The position numbers and the translations under genes were made by a program. Below, one piece after another: positions 41,801-50,470 of a stretch of 64,000 bases of DNA. Within the stretch, counting starts at the first letter, position 1; the number at the start of each line of letters is the position of its first letter. The notes under the pieces were generated by a model that was not told where the DNA came from, did no database searches, and saw only the letters and a list, made by a program, of their open reading frames with translations. The DNA comes from Calothrix sp. PCC 6303 (GTDB lineage: Bacteria > Cyanobacteriota > Cyanobacteriia > Cyanobacteriales > Nostocaceae): NCBI RefSeq assembly GCF_000317435.1, contig NC_019751.1, positions 4,216,001 through 4,280,000 on the forward strand, written 5' to 3'.

Positions 41801-44800
41801 AAGGTCATTGCCGGTTGCTGAAGATCTTGCACCGTTGGCAAAATGGCGATCGCCTCTTGCTGAATATCTTGAAGATTGTGTCCGAGCCAATAAGCTTCAT
41901 TAAAGTGCGTAATTAAACTATAGGCGGCATACTCCACATCACCAACTTCCAGGCTCACTTGATAGGCTTGTAGTAACACAGGAAGGGTTTCGTGTCGAGA
42001 TTCTTGCCGATAGGCAATGAAACGATGCCAGAGAAACAAAGTGGGTGCCAGCGCCGCCTTAGAATTGTATTGATGGCATAGTTCGATCGCCGCTTTGCCA
42101 ATAGCATACCCTCGATTGACTTGACCGAATTTTTCGCAGATTAAATAAGCGTAGATAATATAACCCATGGAAGATTTAGGCACATTACCGTAGCGTAAAT
42201 ACAAGGCAATACCCTCAAAAGTAATAAAGGGCAGCATTTCCGGCATCCCCGCCGCCGTCGCCGCCCCAACACTATTAAACAAACTACAAGCTGCTAATTT
42301 TTTTGGTGCCGACATTGGGGGCAGTTTGAGCAAGTCTTGCGGGCTTTTCTCGATCATTCGATAGACTGTCGTCAAAAATCCCCATGCCGTTTTGAGGGGG
42401 GATGGTTTTTGGGGTAGATATACACCAAAGTTAGACAATGCTTTACGGGCATACTCCACCGCTTGACGGGGTTGATTTTGACCCACTAACACCAAAATTT
42501 GAATTTCATAAAATTTGACCCGATCTAACTGATGTTTAGTCTGCGCCAACCCGATGGCGAGTAGCTCGATCGTCCGCTTGTAATTGCCATTCAGGTAGGC
42601 AACTTCAGCCGCTAGTTGATAGAGTTCTAAGGTGATTGGATATTGTGTTGCCCAAGACTGTGAGGGTAAAAGTTCTAGTCCTGTATCAGCATATTTCAGC
42701 GCCGCATCATAGGCAGTTGCCGCTTTTGCCTGTTGAGCAGCTTGTTGGTTAAGTTGAGCCAGTTCTTGCCGCTCTGGTGCAGCGGTAATTAGGGATATTC
42801 CATAGTTGAGTTGATTGACAATTTGAAATATCTGTAGATCGAGAGTAGCTACGGGGATGCGGGCTAATAGTAGCCGCCCGATTTGGAGGTGAACTGCATT
42901 GGCTCGGTCTGGGGGAATCAAGGAGTAGGCAGCCTGCTGCACCCGATCGTGTAAAAATCGGTACTTACAACCATCCGCATCTAGCAGGGTGAGGTTTCCT
43001 GGATTTTCATTCCGGCTCTCACTATCCACCTGAAAAAATTTGTAAATTCGATCGAGGGGGACGATAAATCCGTCCTGAAGGGCTGCCCACAGACCTGTTG
43101 CCGTCTCGGTAATCGATTCTTCGCAGACGATCGCCAAGGTTGGCAAATCAAACTGTGAACCAATACAAGCCGCTAATTTCAAGATGCCTTGAGTTGCTTG
43201 GGGCAGTTTTTGCAACTGCAACGCCATAAATTCCACCACGTCATCTGTCAAAGCAGCATCTTGCACGCGGACGATATCACACTGCCAATGCCCAGCATCC
43301 GCAGCAAAAATGATCAGCTTGTCTTGATATAAGGCTTTGAGAAACTGGGTAGCAAAGAAGGGATTGCCCTGAGTTTTTTGCATCACCAGTTCGGTCAAGG
43401 GCTGCGCTAACTGCTCCGCACAGTGCAGGGTATCGGCGATCAACTGATTTAAGCTGGGCTGGCTGAGGGGTTGGAGGGTAATCTCATTCACCGTTGCCCC
43501 CGCTTTGCACACTGTATCTAGGGTCAACATCAATGGATGCGCCGCAAAAACCTCGTTATCCCGATAGGCTCCCAGCAGTAGTAAATAGCCAGTAGTCGAT
43601 TCTGCCATCAAGACCTGGATCAAGTTCAAGGAAGCAGAATCCGCCCATTGCAAATCATCCAGAAACATCACCAAGGGATGCTCTGGAGTCGTAAAAACTT
43701 GAATGAACTTTTGAAATAGACGATTAAATCGATTCTGAGCCGCAGTTCCCGACAATTCAACCGCTGGTGGTTGCGAGCCAATCACCCATTCGAGTTCTGG
43801 AATCACCTCGATGATGACCTGACTGTTATCTCCCAAGGCTGCCAGAATTTGGGTTTTCCAGATTTGCAGTTGCGCGTCGTTGTCACTCAACAACTGTGCT
43901 ATTAAACTCCGAAAGGCTTGCACAAAGGCACTGAAGGGAATATTGCGGTTGAATTGATCGAACTTGCCTTTGATAAAATAACCGTTTTGGCGGGTGATTG
44001 GTTTATGGACTTCATTCACGATCGCCGTTTTACCAATTCCAGAAAACCCCGCCACTAGCGTCAGTTCGGAACTACCCGCTGCAACACGGTCAAAGGCATC
44101 TAATAAAGCTTGGACTTCGGCTGCGCGACCGTAGAGCTTTTCGGGAATGAGGAAGCGATCGCTTACATCTCGTTGCCCCAACTCAAAGGCTAGGATTTCC
44201 CCTGTTTCTTCCCATTGTGTCAGGCATTGTTGTAAATCGTATTTGAGTCCGATTGCGGTTTGATAGCGTTCTTCCGCATTTTTAGCCATCAGTTTAGACA
44301 CGATCGCCGCCACCATCTCAGGGATAGCTAAATTCACCTGATTAACTGGTTGAGGGATCTTAGCAATATGGCAATGTAACAGTTCTAGGGGATCTTCTGA
44401 TATAAAGGGTAAGGTGCCACTCAATAACTGATAGAGCGTCACGCCTAACGCATAGAAATCAGCCCGATAATCAATACCACGATTCATCCGTCCACTTTGT
44501 TCCGGTGCCAGATAGGCTAGGGTTCCTTCCAAAATGTTAGGATTTTCGATTTCCTGGGTTTCTTTTGGCAGCAAGGAGGCAATACTAAAGTCCATCAGCT
44601 TGACCTGTTTCGACTCAGGATGAATCAGAATATTAGCGGGTTTGATGTCTTTATGTACTACCTGGTGCTGGCTCAGATCTTGGAGAATATCAGCGAGTTG
44701 GAGGGCGATTGTCAACACCTCCATTAAATCCAATGACTGCTGCTGAGTGTATTTTTCTAAGGAAACACCACCCCAATCCTCCATCACCAGAGCATAACTA

Positions 44801-45063
44801 CTCCCTAATGACTCCAAACCCAATGGTTGGACAATGCCACGACTGGGCAGATTTTTGGTAATTGTATACTGGCTACGAAACTGCACCAACTCATCAGAAC
44901 TTGGATACTCACGCTGCAGCATCTTGATCACTACCAGCCGCTGCTGAGTTGTCTGCACCGCTCGATACACTACTGTTCGAGACCCCAGATATAACTGTTC
45001 AACAATGGCATAGCCTACAATTTCAGGGAATGTATTAGAAGAATTGCTTGCTGGAAGGTTCAT
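38890..45063 (-). CDS. Ser/Thr kinase-AAA-GAF-PAS-hybrid histidine kinase (HSTK) 1
   Basis: This paralogue of the previous gene has the same domain order and about 2057 residues from ATG 45063 ('MNLPASNSSNTFPEIVGY'). A TTG at 45168 would give 2092, but the paralogue's start supports the ATG. Numbers below are from the TTG. It has a Ser/Thr kinase with 'HKDIKPANILIHPESKQVKL' and DFS in place of DFG ('LMDFSIASLLPKE'), and an AAA ATPase with Lys380 ('GFSGIGKTAIV'). A helical middle, GAF and PAS ('NRFKDLFHQSAYAIVLLG') follow, then HisKA His1721 and a receiver with Asp2015. The Gly-to-Ser change in DFG may weaken the Ser/Thr kinase. It is the likely first gene of the three-kinase operon. Its last 370 residues are almost identical to those of the 30348 gene. 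Confidence 0.88.
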   Translation of the reverse strand: MNLPASNSSNTFPEIVGYAIVEQLYLGSRTVVYRAVQTTQQRLVVIKMLQREYPSSDELVQFRSQYTITKNLPSRGIVQPLGLESLGSSYALVMEDWGGVSLEKYTQQQSLDLMEVLTIALQLADILQDLSQHQVVHKDIKPANILIHPESKQVKLMDFSIASLLPKETQEIENPNILEGTLAYLAPEQSGRMNRGIDYRADFYALGVTLYQLLSGTLPFISEDPLELLHCHIAKIPQPVNQVNLAIPEMVAAIVSKLMAKNAEERYQTAIGLKYDLQQCLTQWEETGEILAFELGQRDVSDRFLIPEKLYGRAAEVQALLDAFDRVAAGSSELTLVAGFSGIGKTAIVNEVHKPITRQNGYFIKGKFDQFNRNIPFSAFVQAFRSLIAQLLSDNDAQLQIWKTQILAALGDNSQVIIEVIPELEWVIGSQPPAVELSGTAAQNRFNRLFQKFIQVFTTPEHPLVMFLDDLQWADSASLNLIQVLMAESTTGYLLLLGAYRDNEVFAAHPLMLTLDTVCKAGATVNEITLQPLSQPSLNQLIADTLHCAEQLAQPLTELVMQKTQGNPFFATQFLKALYQDKLIIFAADAGHWQCDIVRVQDAALTDDVVEFMALQLQKLPQATQGILKLAACIGSQFDLPTLAIVCEESITETATGLWAALQDGFIVPLDRIYKFFQVDSESRNENPGNLTLLDADGCKYRFLHDRVQQAAYSLIPPDRANAVHLQIGRLLLARIPVATLDLQIFQIVNQLNYGISLITAAPERQELAQLNQQAAQQAKAATAYDAALKYADTGLELLPSQSWATQYPITLELYQLAAEVAYLNGNYKRTIELLAIGLAQTKHQLDRVKFYEIQILVLVGQNQPRQAVEYARKALSNFGVYLPQKPSPLKTAWGFLTTVYRMIEKSPQDLLKLPPMSAPKKLAACSLFNSVGAATAAGMPEMLPFITFEGIALYLRYGNVPKSSMGYIIYAYLICEKFGQVNRGYAIGKAAIELCHQYNSKAALAPTLFLWHRFIAYRQESRHETLPVLLQAYQVSLEVGDVEYAAYSLITHFNEAYWLGHNLQDIQQEAIAILPTVQDLQQPAMTLLHQLTCQKIESLTTVTLDPCQLNGQWFDENAIADRDLANNNQIYTSFTKLNLAVLFHRYPVAMAEIPVIEQRLQLLDGTALKLSFYFYAALGRLGQYPQLTKKQQQATIAKIRASRQHIAKLAKTAPMNYQQQVLLLDAELLRISGKWSQAADLYDQAIAAAQTNLYLQEEALANELAARFYLNLGKEKVAAGYMQEAYYCYAKWGATAKTADLETSYPQLLRPILQSEFQPINMLKTLASISAPNYSIHSSANSSRGSNSSFNTVLDFVAILKVSQSLAGTIELDELLCQFTQIILQNSGGDRCALMLPNLDGEWSVVAIATPEANEICAEPLEGNTKLPVQLIQYVKNTHETVIIHDGKTESPIADPYLNQRQPKSVLCLPILNKGKLMGILYLKNLNSSGVFTSDRLLLLNFLCTQAAIALENAQLYRASRQSTAELQVILAQLQQSENRFKDLFHQSAYAIVLLGQQGFIECNPAAFKLFGYTPDELYKMHPSQISPEFQANGQSSLEAANEMMVIAAKNGSHQFEWLHQRANGEIFWTEVMVTLIPYAEEHIFHGVVIDISDRKQAELQLQQTNEELIRATRLKDQFLANMSHELRTPLNAILGMTEGLTEQVFGNVNDRQLKALATIERSGSHLLELINDILDVAKIESGHIELDFTPTSTTSLCQASLTFIKQQAHTKQITLETKFPANLPDLMGDERRIRQVIINLLNNAVKFTPAGGRITLEVKNTRPSFLQISITDTGIGISPANIKKLFQPFIQIDSSLNRQYEGTGLGLALVKRIVELHGGSVGLTSEVGVGSCFSVELPCVNATAQRLQLESTTSADNLESAVCAVTSPLILLAEDNSANISTISSYLEAKGYRLVVANNGQEAIDLVKSARPDLVLMDIQMPGMDGFEAMQEIRSHPQFADLPIIALTALAMTGDREKCIAAGANDYISKPIKLKNLAQSIQQLLVTPDSEQNLN

Positions 45064-45649
45064 GATTCTGGGGTTATTAAAACAAGTCGCAAGTAAGTTT
45101 TGTGACGGGTATTTTACAAGGCAGCTTTGCGGGATCATCCGACGGGAGCAGTGCCGCCCACGACACAAAACAGCGCAAAGTAAGTGGGGGCTTTGCCTCC
45201 ACTTAACTTTGTCAGAAGTGCAAACTTAACGGAGGCAAAGTTTGTAAGAAAGCTGCCGTCGTTAGGCAGGGGAATAAAACCCCCAGACTTTGTTCAAGGA
45301 GATGTATCTATATGTAGTTCACTATGTAGTTCACCTAAGACCTTACCCTCCGGGAAAGCATGTCCGCTAGTGAAGCAAGCTTTTCAGTTTTGATACTGAG
45401 AGCATGTCAAAATTGGAATGAATTATCGAATGGTTGTTAGCCTTTTTATGCTAACCATTAGCTAAAAGCTAACCTATCAGAGCATATCCCAATTGACATA
45501 TTTTCAACTAGGCGATCGCTTATTCTGATGTTCAGAGATCTGAACACTTATTTTATTTTATACAAGTGAAATCGTTTTTGCCATAACAATATGTATGGAC
45601 AATTTGGAGATTTGATTAAGTTTGTAACCAAAATGATTCTGGTGAGATT
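45064..45649. other. Intergenic region upstream of the kinase operon, with hairpins
   Basis: No credible gene was found here. CTTTGCCTCC (45191-45200) and GGAGGCAAAG (45231-45240) form a perfect 10-bp inverted repeat with a 30-bp loop. A second set of small inverted repeats around TTAGC/GCTAA lies at 45435-45475. An HIP1 site (GCGATCGC) is at 45513. The promoter of the kinase operon should lie here but could not be placed. Confidence 0.55.
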
Positions 45650-46621
45650 TTAACTTTTCATCTCCGCGTAAGCTTGGTAAACACCCTTGACGTTGTACCA
45701 ATTCAAAAATATTCGTGCTAATTCTAATGCTAATCGAGATTGCCCGATGCTAATTAACCATTTTAATAATGGTAACATTGTCCGCTCATTCAAAAATCCA
45801 TTTAGAGTCAGAGTACCCCAGAGTATTTTGTGGAATAAAGTCATCTGAATCATCATTCTGACATCTAAAGTTGGATGTTTTTGATAGAATACAACTCCCA
45901 TTTTACCGCGTTGAATTTCTTGATCGATTAATTGGGGTATTTGTTCAATATTAAATGCTGGATGCCAGTGATATCCTACAGCTTGGGGACATTTAATCAG
46001 TTTGAGACCCAGATTTTTTAATCTCACTCCCAGTTCTAAATCTTCCCATCCATAAAGCTTAAAACCAGTATCAAATAAGCCAGCTTTTTCTAACCAATGT
46101 TTAGGAATAGCGACATTTCCAGTAGCAAAAAAAGCTCGTGAAAAATCAGTTATTTTATAGGGTTCAGCGGTGGGATTTTCAAAATTACTCGTATTAATTA
46201 CTGCACCATAGGTAAAAAATTGATCGTTACCTAATTTATTTTGCCCCTCTACCAATGCATCTGCGTGGGATTGCAAAAATGTTTCTGTTACAACTAAATC
46301 GCTATCAATAAATATAATTGTGTCACCAAGTGCTTTTTCCACACCTAGATTTCTTGCAGCTGCTGCACCTTGGTGATTTTGTTCAACGGTGCGGACATGG
46401 GGGAATTCACTTTGATACTGCTGCAACCATTCTATAGTTCCATCGGTGGAGCCATCATCAATAACTACAATTTCGTAATCAGTAATGACACTTAATGAAC
46501 TCAACTGTTGAGATTCTAAAGCTTTCAGACATTTTTCGAGAATCGGTTTGCGATTATATGTCGGAATTACAACACTAAAAAACACATTTCCCCCTACAAC
46601 ACAATAACCCTTATTTAGCAT
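45650..46621 (-). CDS. Family 2 glycosyltransferase
   Basis: This 323-residue GT-A fold enzyme transfers a sugar from a nucleotide-sugar donor. It shows the N-terminal 'FSVVIPTYNR' strand, 'VVIDDGSTDGT' (about 53-62), the metal-binding Asp-x-Asp 'IDSD' (106-108) and the acceptor-side 'GWEDLELGVRL' with Trp192-Glu193-Asp194, a GalNAc-T-like C-terminal feature. There are no obvious membrane helices apart from a hydrophobic C-terminal stretch. The acceptor is unknown. It is divergent from the ABC exporter gene across 233 bp. The start may be a few codons downstream, since the first 13 residues are not family-like. Confidence 0.88.
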   Translation of the reverse strand: MLNKGYCVVGGNVFFSVVIPTYNRKPILEKCLKALESQQLSSLSVITDYEIVVIDDGSTDGTIEWLQQYQSEFPHVRTVEQNHQGAAAARNLGVEKALGDTIIFIDSDLVVTETFLQSHADALVEGQNKLGNDQFFTYGAVINTSNFENPTAEPYKITDFSRAFFATGNVAIPKHWLEKAGLFDTGFKLYGWEDLELGVRLKNLGLKLIKCPQAVGYHWHPAFNIEQIPQLIDQEIQRGKMGVVFYQKHPTLDVRMMIQMTLFHKILWGTLTLNGFLNERTMLPLLKWLISIGQSRLALELARIFLNWYNVKGVYQAYAEMKS

Positions 46622-46854
46622 AGGACAGGTCGGACACTAAGGCAGTTCCAATTTAACCGATTAAATGGAAGCAATGACGATGCCCAAAGTAACATGTTTT
46701 TAATAAGAAACCTTGCGTAAGTAAAGATTCTGATACTGAGCTTGATATTTTGGAATGGTTGCAAATACAACGGTCTTGAGCGTGGATTCAGCTATCTGGA
46801 AAGGGCAGATACGATATTGGTGAGTATTTAGCTGTAAAAATAACCAAAATTCCG

Positions 46855-48498
46855 ATGAATCTAATTTGGCTTCTACTACAAGCGTCTTGGTTGCAAGTTG
46901 CGATCGCAATCTTAGCAGGATTGATTAGTGGTGCGACAACTGCAAGACTCATAGCTTTAATTAACAGCGTTGTTAATGGTAATTATGGAGATGACTTATT
47001 TTGGCAATTTCCCCTCCTTGCTGTGATTGTCATCATCAGTGGCATTATCTCCCAGATTTTATTAATCAATCTCTCCCAAAATGCTGTATATCGGTTGCGA
47101 TTGCGTCTGAGTCGAGGGATTCTCGCTTCTCCGCTACGACATTTGGAACAAGTTGGTGCTAGTAGATTACTGGCGACTCTTACCGATGATATCGCTACAC
47201 TTTCTAATACAATTTATGCCATACCCTTTATCTGTGTTGATATTGCGATAATTGTTGGTTGCTTAGTTTATTTATTTTTACTTTCTGGATTTATATTTAC
47301 CTTTACCATCGGTTTTATGATGGTGGCAATTGGAGGAATTCAGTTACTAATCAATCGTGCCCAATATTTTCTCACTTCAGTTAGGCAAGAACAAGATCAA
47401 CTCTTCAAACATTTTCACACCATAACTGACGGTATCAAGGAATTAAAATTAAATACCAGTCGTCGTCAAGATTTTTTGCATGATGAATTAGAAGTTAGTG
47501 CAGCTAGATATCGCAATCAAAATTCTGCCGCACTGTTGACTTTTTCTATCTCTACAGGTTTAGGTAATTTGCTTTTCTTTGTTCTTGTAGGGTTGTTATT
47601 AGTTGTTTTACCAAGGGTAGTTGATATTTCTCCCCCAGTTTTGTCAGCATATGTTTTAACTTTGACATATCTACTGTTGCCAATGCAGAGTATTTTGGCA
47701 AAACTACAGGAACTAGTTAAAGGTAATGTTGCACTACAAAAAATTGAAAATATAGGTTTAGAACTGGCAGCAAAAACAGAAGTAAATAGTTTAGTTATAC
47801 ATCCTGTTAGTCAAACTTGGCATCAGTTAGAACTGCATCAAGTTACCCACAGCTATCAAAGCGAACAAGGAGATAAATCATTTACAATAGGACCAATCGA
47901 CTTAACCTTTTACCCTGGTGAAGTAGTTTTTATTGTTGGTGGCAACGGTAGCGGTAAATCAAGTCTCGGTAAAATTATTACTGGATTATATCCACCTGAA
48001 TCTGGGACAATTAAATTAAATAAAAAAGTTGTATTTGACGAGAATCGTGAATGGTATCGACAACACTTTACTGCTATATTTGCCGATTTTTACTTGTTTG
48101 AAAAATTGCTTGGTTTAGATAGTAATTGTATGGAAACTCAAGCTAAACAATATTTGAAAGAACTAAAGCTTGAGAATAAAGTTACAATTACGAACAACCA
48201 ATTATCAACAACTTCTCTTTCTCAGGGACAGCGAAAACGTCTAGCTTTATTAACAGCATATCTTGAAAATCGCCCAATTTATTTATTTGATGAATGGGCT
48301 TCTGATCAAGATCCTTTTTTTAGAGAATTATTCTACCACGAAATTTTAATAAACCTGAAAAAAAGTGGTAAAACCGTGATTGTCATTAGTCATGATGATC
48401 GCTATTTCTCTGTTGCTGATAGAGTGATTAAATTAGATTATGGCAAAATTGAGTATGATCATGCTTCATCTAATGGACATCATAAGAATTTTGTTTAG
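46855..48498 (+). CDS. Cyclic-peptide-type ABC exporter (SyrD/PvdE-like)
   Basis: This 547-residue half-transporter has a membrane domain (about residues 1-300, six helices) fused to an ATPase. The nucleotide-binding part has Walker A 'GGNGSGKSS' (Lys368), the signature 'LSQGQRKRLALL' and Walker B 'IYLFDEWASDQDP', followed by 'VIVISHDDRYF'. The divergent signature and 'DEWASDQDP' are typical of the SyrD/PvdE group that exports non-ribosomal peptides and siderophore precursors. No peptide synthetase is nearby. It lies about 10.6 kb from the start of the sunscreen operon, with an unrelated glycosyltransferase next door. The substrate is unknown. Confidence 0.88.
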   Translation: MNLIWLLLQASWLQVAIAILAGLISGATTARLIALINSVVNGNYGDDLFWQFPLLAVIVIISGIISQILLINLSQNAVYRLRLRLSRGILASPLRHLEQVGASRLLATLTDDIATLSNTIYAIPFICVDIAIIVGCLVYLFLLSGFIFTFTIGFMMVAIGGIQLLINRAQYFLTSVRQEQDQLFKHFHTITDGIKELKLNTSRRQDFLHDELEVSAARYRNQNSAALLTFSISTGLGNLLFFVLVGLLLVVLPRVVDISPPVLSAYVLTLTYLLLPMQSILAKLQELVKGNVALQKIENIGLELAAKTEVNSLVIHPVSQTWHQLELHQVTHSYQSEQGDKSFTIGPIDLTFYPGEVVFIVGGNGSGKSSLGKIITGLYPPESGTIKLNKKVVFDENREWYRQHFTAIFADFYLFEKLLGLDSNCMETQAKQYLKELKLENKVTITNNQLSTTSLSQGQRKRLALLTAYLENRPIYLFDEWASDQDPFFRELFYHEILINLKKSGKTVIVISHDDRYFSVADRVIKLDYGKIEYDHASSNGHHKNFV

Positions 48499-48639
48499 TT
48501 GTTATAGGAAGAATTTCAACTTATAGCTTTGCTGGTAAGTTGCAAAGAATGCTTTCGTCTGTTTAGCTTAACGTTAGACTGCTAGCCTTCGATAGGAATG
48601 GTACTTTAATAATCTCCAACTTCTTAAGCTGATGAATAA

Positions 48640-49260
48640 ATGAAGTCAACAATCTTTGATCTTGATACTACAGATCCAACTTGTGTTCACAAAAATCCGT
48701 CTGATAGTATTCACCTTTATGAATTCACTATCCCGACTCTACCAGCCTTTGCAATTGAATACTTTACACTCCAATTTGGGGCTTTATCTTGCTTTCCAGG
48801 CAAGAAAGACTCGATTCAGAATGATAAATTAACTGTCTGCCTAGAATATGATCTAAACGATTTTGACAGCAAGTTAGTTATTCATTATCACGGTATTCGT
48901 GACTATAAACTTCTTTTTCCTTTCGTTGCTGATCCTTCTTTGCAAGAACGTCTAGGGAACTTTTACCGCGAAGCAGAAATTACGTTTGAAAATGCTTCAT
49001 GGTTGTCTTTTATGCTCATGTGTGGAGCAATATTTGAGGGAATTTTGTTCGCTAAATTGGGACAAAATAAGTCCTTTAAAGATCTAATTAGCACTGCAAG
49101 TCAACAAGGTTTAATTGATACACGCACTGAATCTATAATGACTATAGTTCGATGCTATCGAAACTTAGTTCACGCAAATAAACATACTGAGTCATACGTT
49201 TCACGGATTGATGCTATGGATACCAGAATTACGCTTGACAGACTCATTAAAGCAGTCTAA
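48640..49260 (+). CDS. Hypothetical protein, weakly DUF4145-like C-terminus
   Basis: This 206-residue soluble protein starts at ATG 48640. I do not recognise it with confidence. The C-terminal helical part ('WLSFMLMCGAIFEGILFAKL', 'SIMTIVRCYRNLVHANKHTE') has the R-x-x-R-N-x-V-H-A pattern of DUF4145- and HEPN-like domains, which often accompany defence or RNase systems. The N-terminal half shows no known motif. It is on the same strand as the ABC exporter, 141 bp downstream, but a shared function is not supported. Confidence 0.55.
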   Translation: MKSTIFDLDTTDPTCVHKNPSDSIHLYEFTIPTLPAFAIEYFTLQFGALSCFPGKKDSIQNDKLTVCLEYDLNDFDSKLVIHYHGIRDYKLLFPFVADPSLQERLGNFYREAEITFENASWLSFMLMCGAIFEGILFAKLGQNKSFKDLISTASQQGLIDTRTESIMTIVRCYRNLVHANKHTESYVSRIDAMDTRITLDRLIKAV

Positions 49261-49285
49261 GTGTGCTGTTATCTTATTTCCTTAA

Positions 49286-50188
49286 TCATAGATGACGGAG
49301 TATTTTAACTTTATTTTTAGCTGGTTTGCGAAACTTATAAACTCCCATGGCAGAAATAATAGCTAACAAAATTAATGCTACTTGATTTGTCGGTTCAGGA
49401 ATAGAAACATGAGTTTGATTCCTGCGTAATGCTAATAGAGTTAAATTACTTTTTTGTTCAAAATACCGTTTTAGCGAACCCTTAACTAAGATAGATGCAT
49501 TTTCATCATTGCCACCAAAATTTGGATTACGAAGCTGTTGATTAAAAGTGATATTTTGACTATGTTGAGAATCTATAGAATCTAAAAAGCCAGGAGTATT
49601 TAAGCTGGCATTAATAGCAAGAAAATCTAACGGTTGATATTTAACTTTCCCTGTTTTAGGAGAGATAAAAACACTAAAGAAATTCCGAATATCATCAACA
49701 GGAATATTGGTTGTGTCAAATAATAGGAGAGAAATATCTCCCTTTGCATTCGCATGTTCCAGCAGCAGATTATCAATATGTGTTTGTAGGGTTAGAGAAA
49801 CTGTAAAATCGAAGTTAAAATATTCCTTAGCATCCACGTCAAAATTAGCAACTACCTGCGCTTTAGTTTCAGCTTTTCCTGCATAGTCGCTATTATTTCC
49901 AAATGCCAAACTAAAAGCAGATGATGAAACTTCCGGGGGAGAAGTAGAATAGTTGTTATTAGCATTATTTTGAGCCGCAAATGTTCCCCCGTTGGTTTTA
50001 CCAGATATATTTGCCTGATTTACAAGTTCAATTGCGGCAACATTTTGATTGAAATTCGTCAAATATAAATCGCTTTGCGATAATGCCAAAGTCGCTGCTG
50101 AAGTTGGTATATTAGTCAATATATAAGTAGCCAAAAATGGGGGAACCATTAATAACCATTGACGACTAAATCGTGGATATGGCTTCAT
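49286..50188 (-). CDS. Exported PEP-CTERM-like protein
   Basis: This 300-residue protein has an N-terminal signal peptide (about 10-32, ending 'TSAATL'). The C-terminal tripartite sorting tail is Pro-Glu-Pro ('VSIPEPTNQ'), a hydrophobic helix ('VALILLAIISAMGVY') and a basic end ('KFRKPAKNKVK'). Such tails direct proteins to an exosortase (EpsH/Xrt) pathway and the cell surface. The middle is Asn/Ser-rich with beta-like stretches, no known domain and no cysteine. Function is unknown. It does not look operonic with its neighbours. Confidence 0.8.
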   Translation of the reverse strand: MKPYPRFSRQWLLMVPPFLATYILTNIPTSAATLALSQSDLYLTNFNQNVAAIELVNQANISGKTNGGTFAAQNNANNNYSTSPPEVSSSAFSLAFGNNSDYAGKAETKAQVVANFDVDAKEYFNFDFTVSLTLQTHIDNLLLEHANAKGDISLLLFDTTNIPVDDIRNFFSVFISPKTGKVKYQPLDFLAINASLNTPGFLDSIDSQHSQNITFNQQLRNPNFGGNDENASILVKGSLKRYFEQKSNLTLLALRRNQTHVSIPEPTNQVALILLAIISAMGVYKFRKPAKNKVKILRHL

Positions 50189-50470
50189 AAAATCTTCTGG
50201 ATTGTAAGTATTTTAATTAAGTGTTTTAATTAAGGGTTTTAATCTTGACTTAAGTAAGATACTTAATTAGTCAGAGAATAACTAAGACTTCACCACAGAT
50301 GATAGGATTTCGGAAATAAACACACTCTTTCCTTGGCAAAGCTACGGTTTACCCAATATACTTGCAAAAACCTGTACAGATAATGCGTAGCAATTTAGAT
50401 GCTTGTAAAATAGAAAGAGAGAGGTGACATGTCTCGTCTCTACATTCTGGATTTTATGGTGATAACTGAT

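Noticed and set aside
50419-50452. Possible degenerate copy of the TAGAGACGT palindrome
   Set aside because: Only the right arm (CGTCTCTACA) is well preserved; the left arm is too altered to call it a family member.
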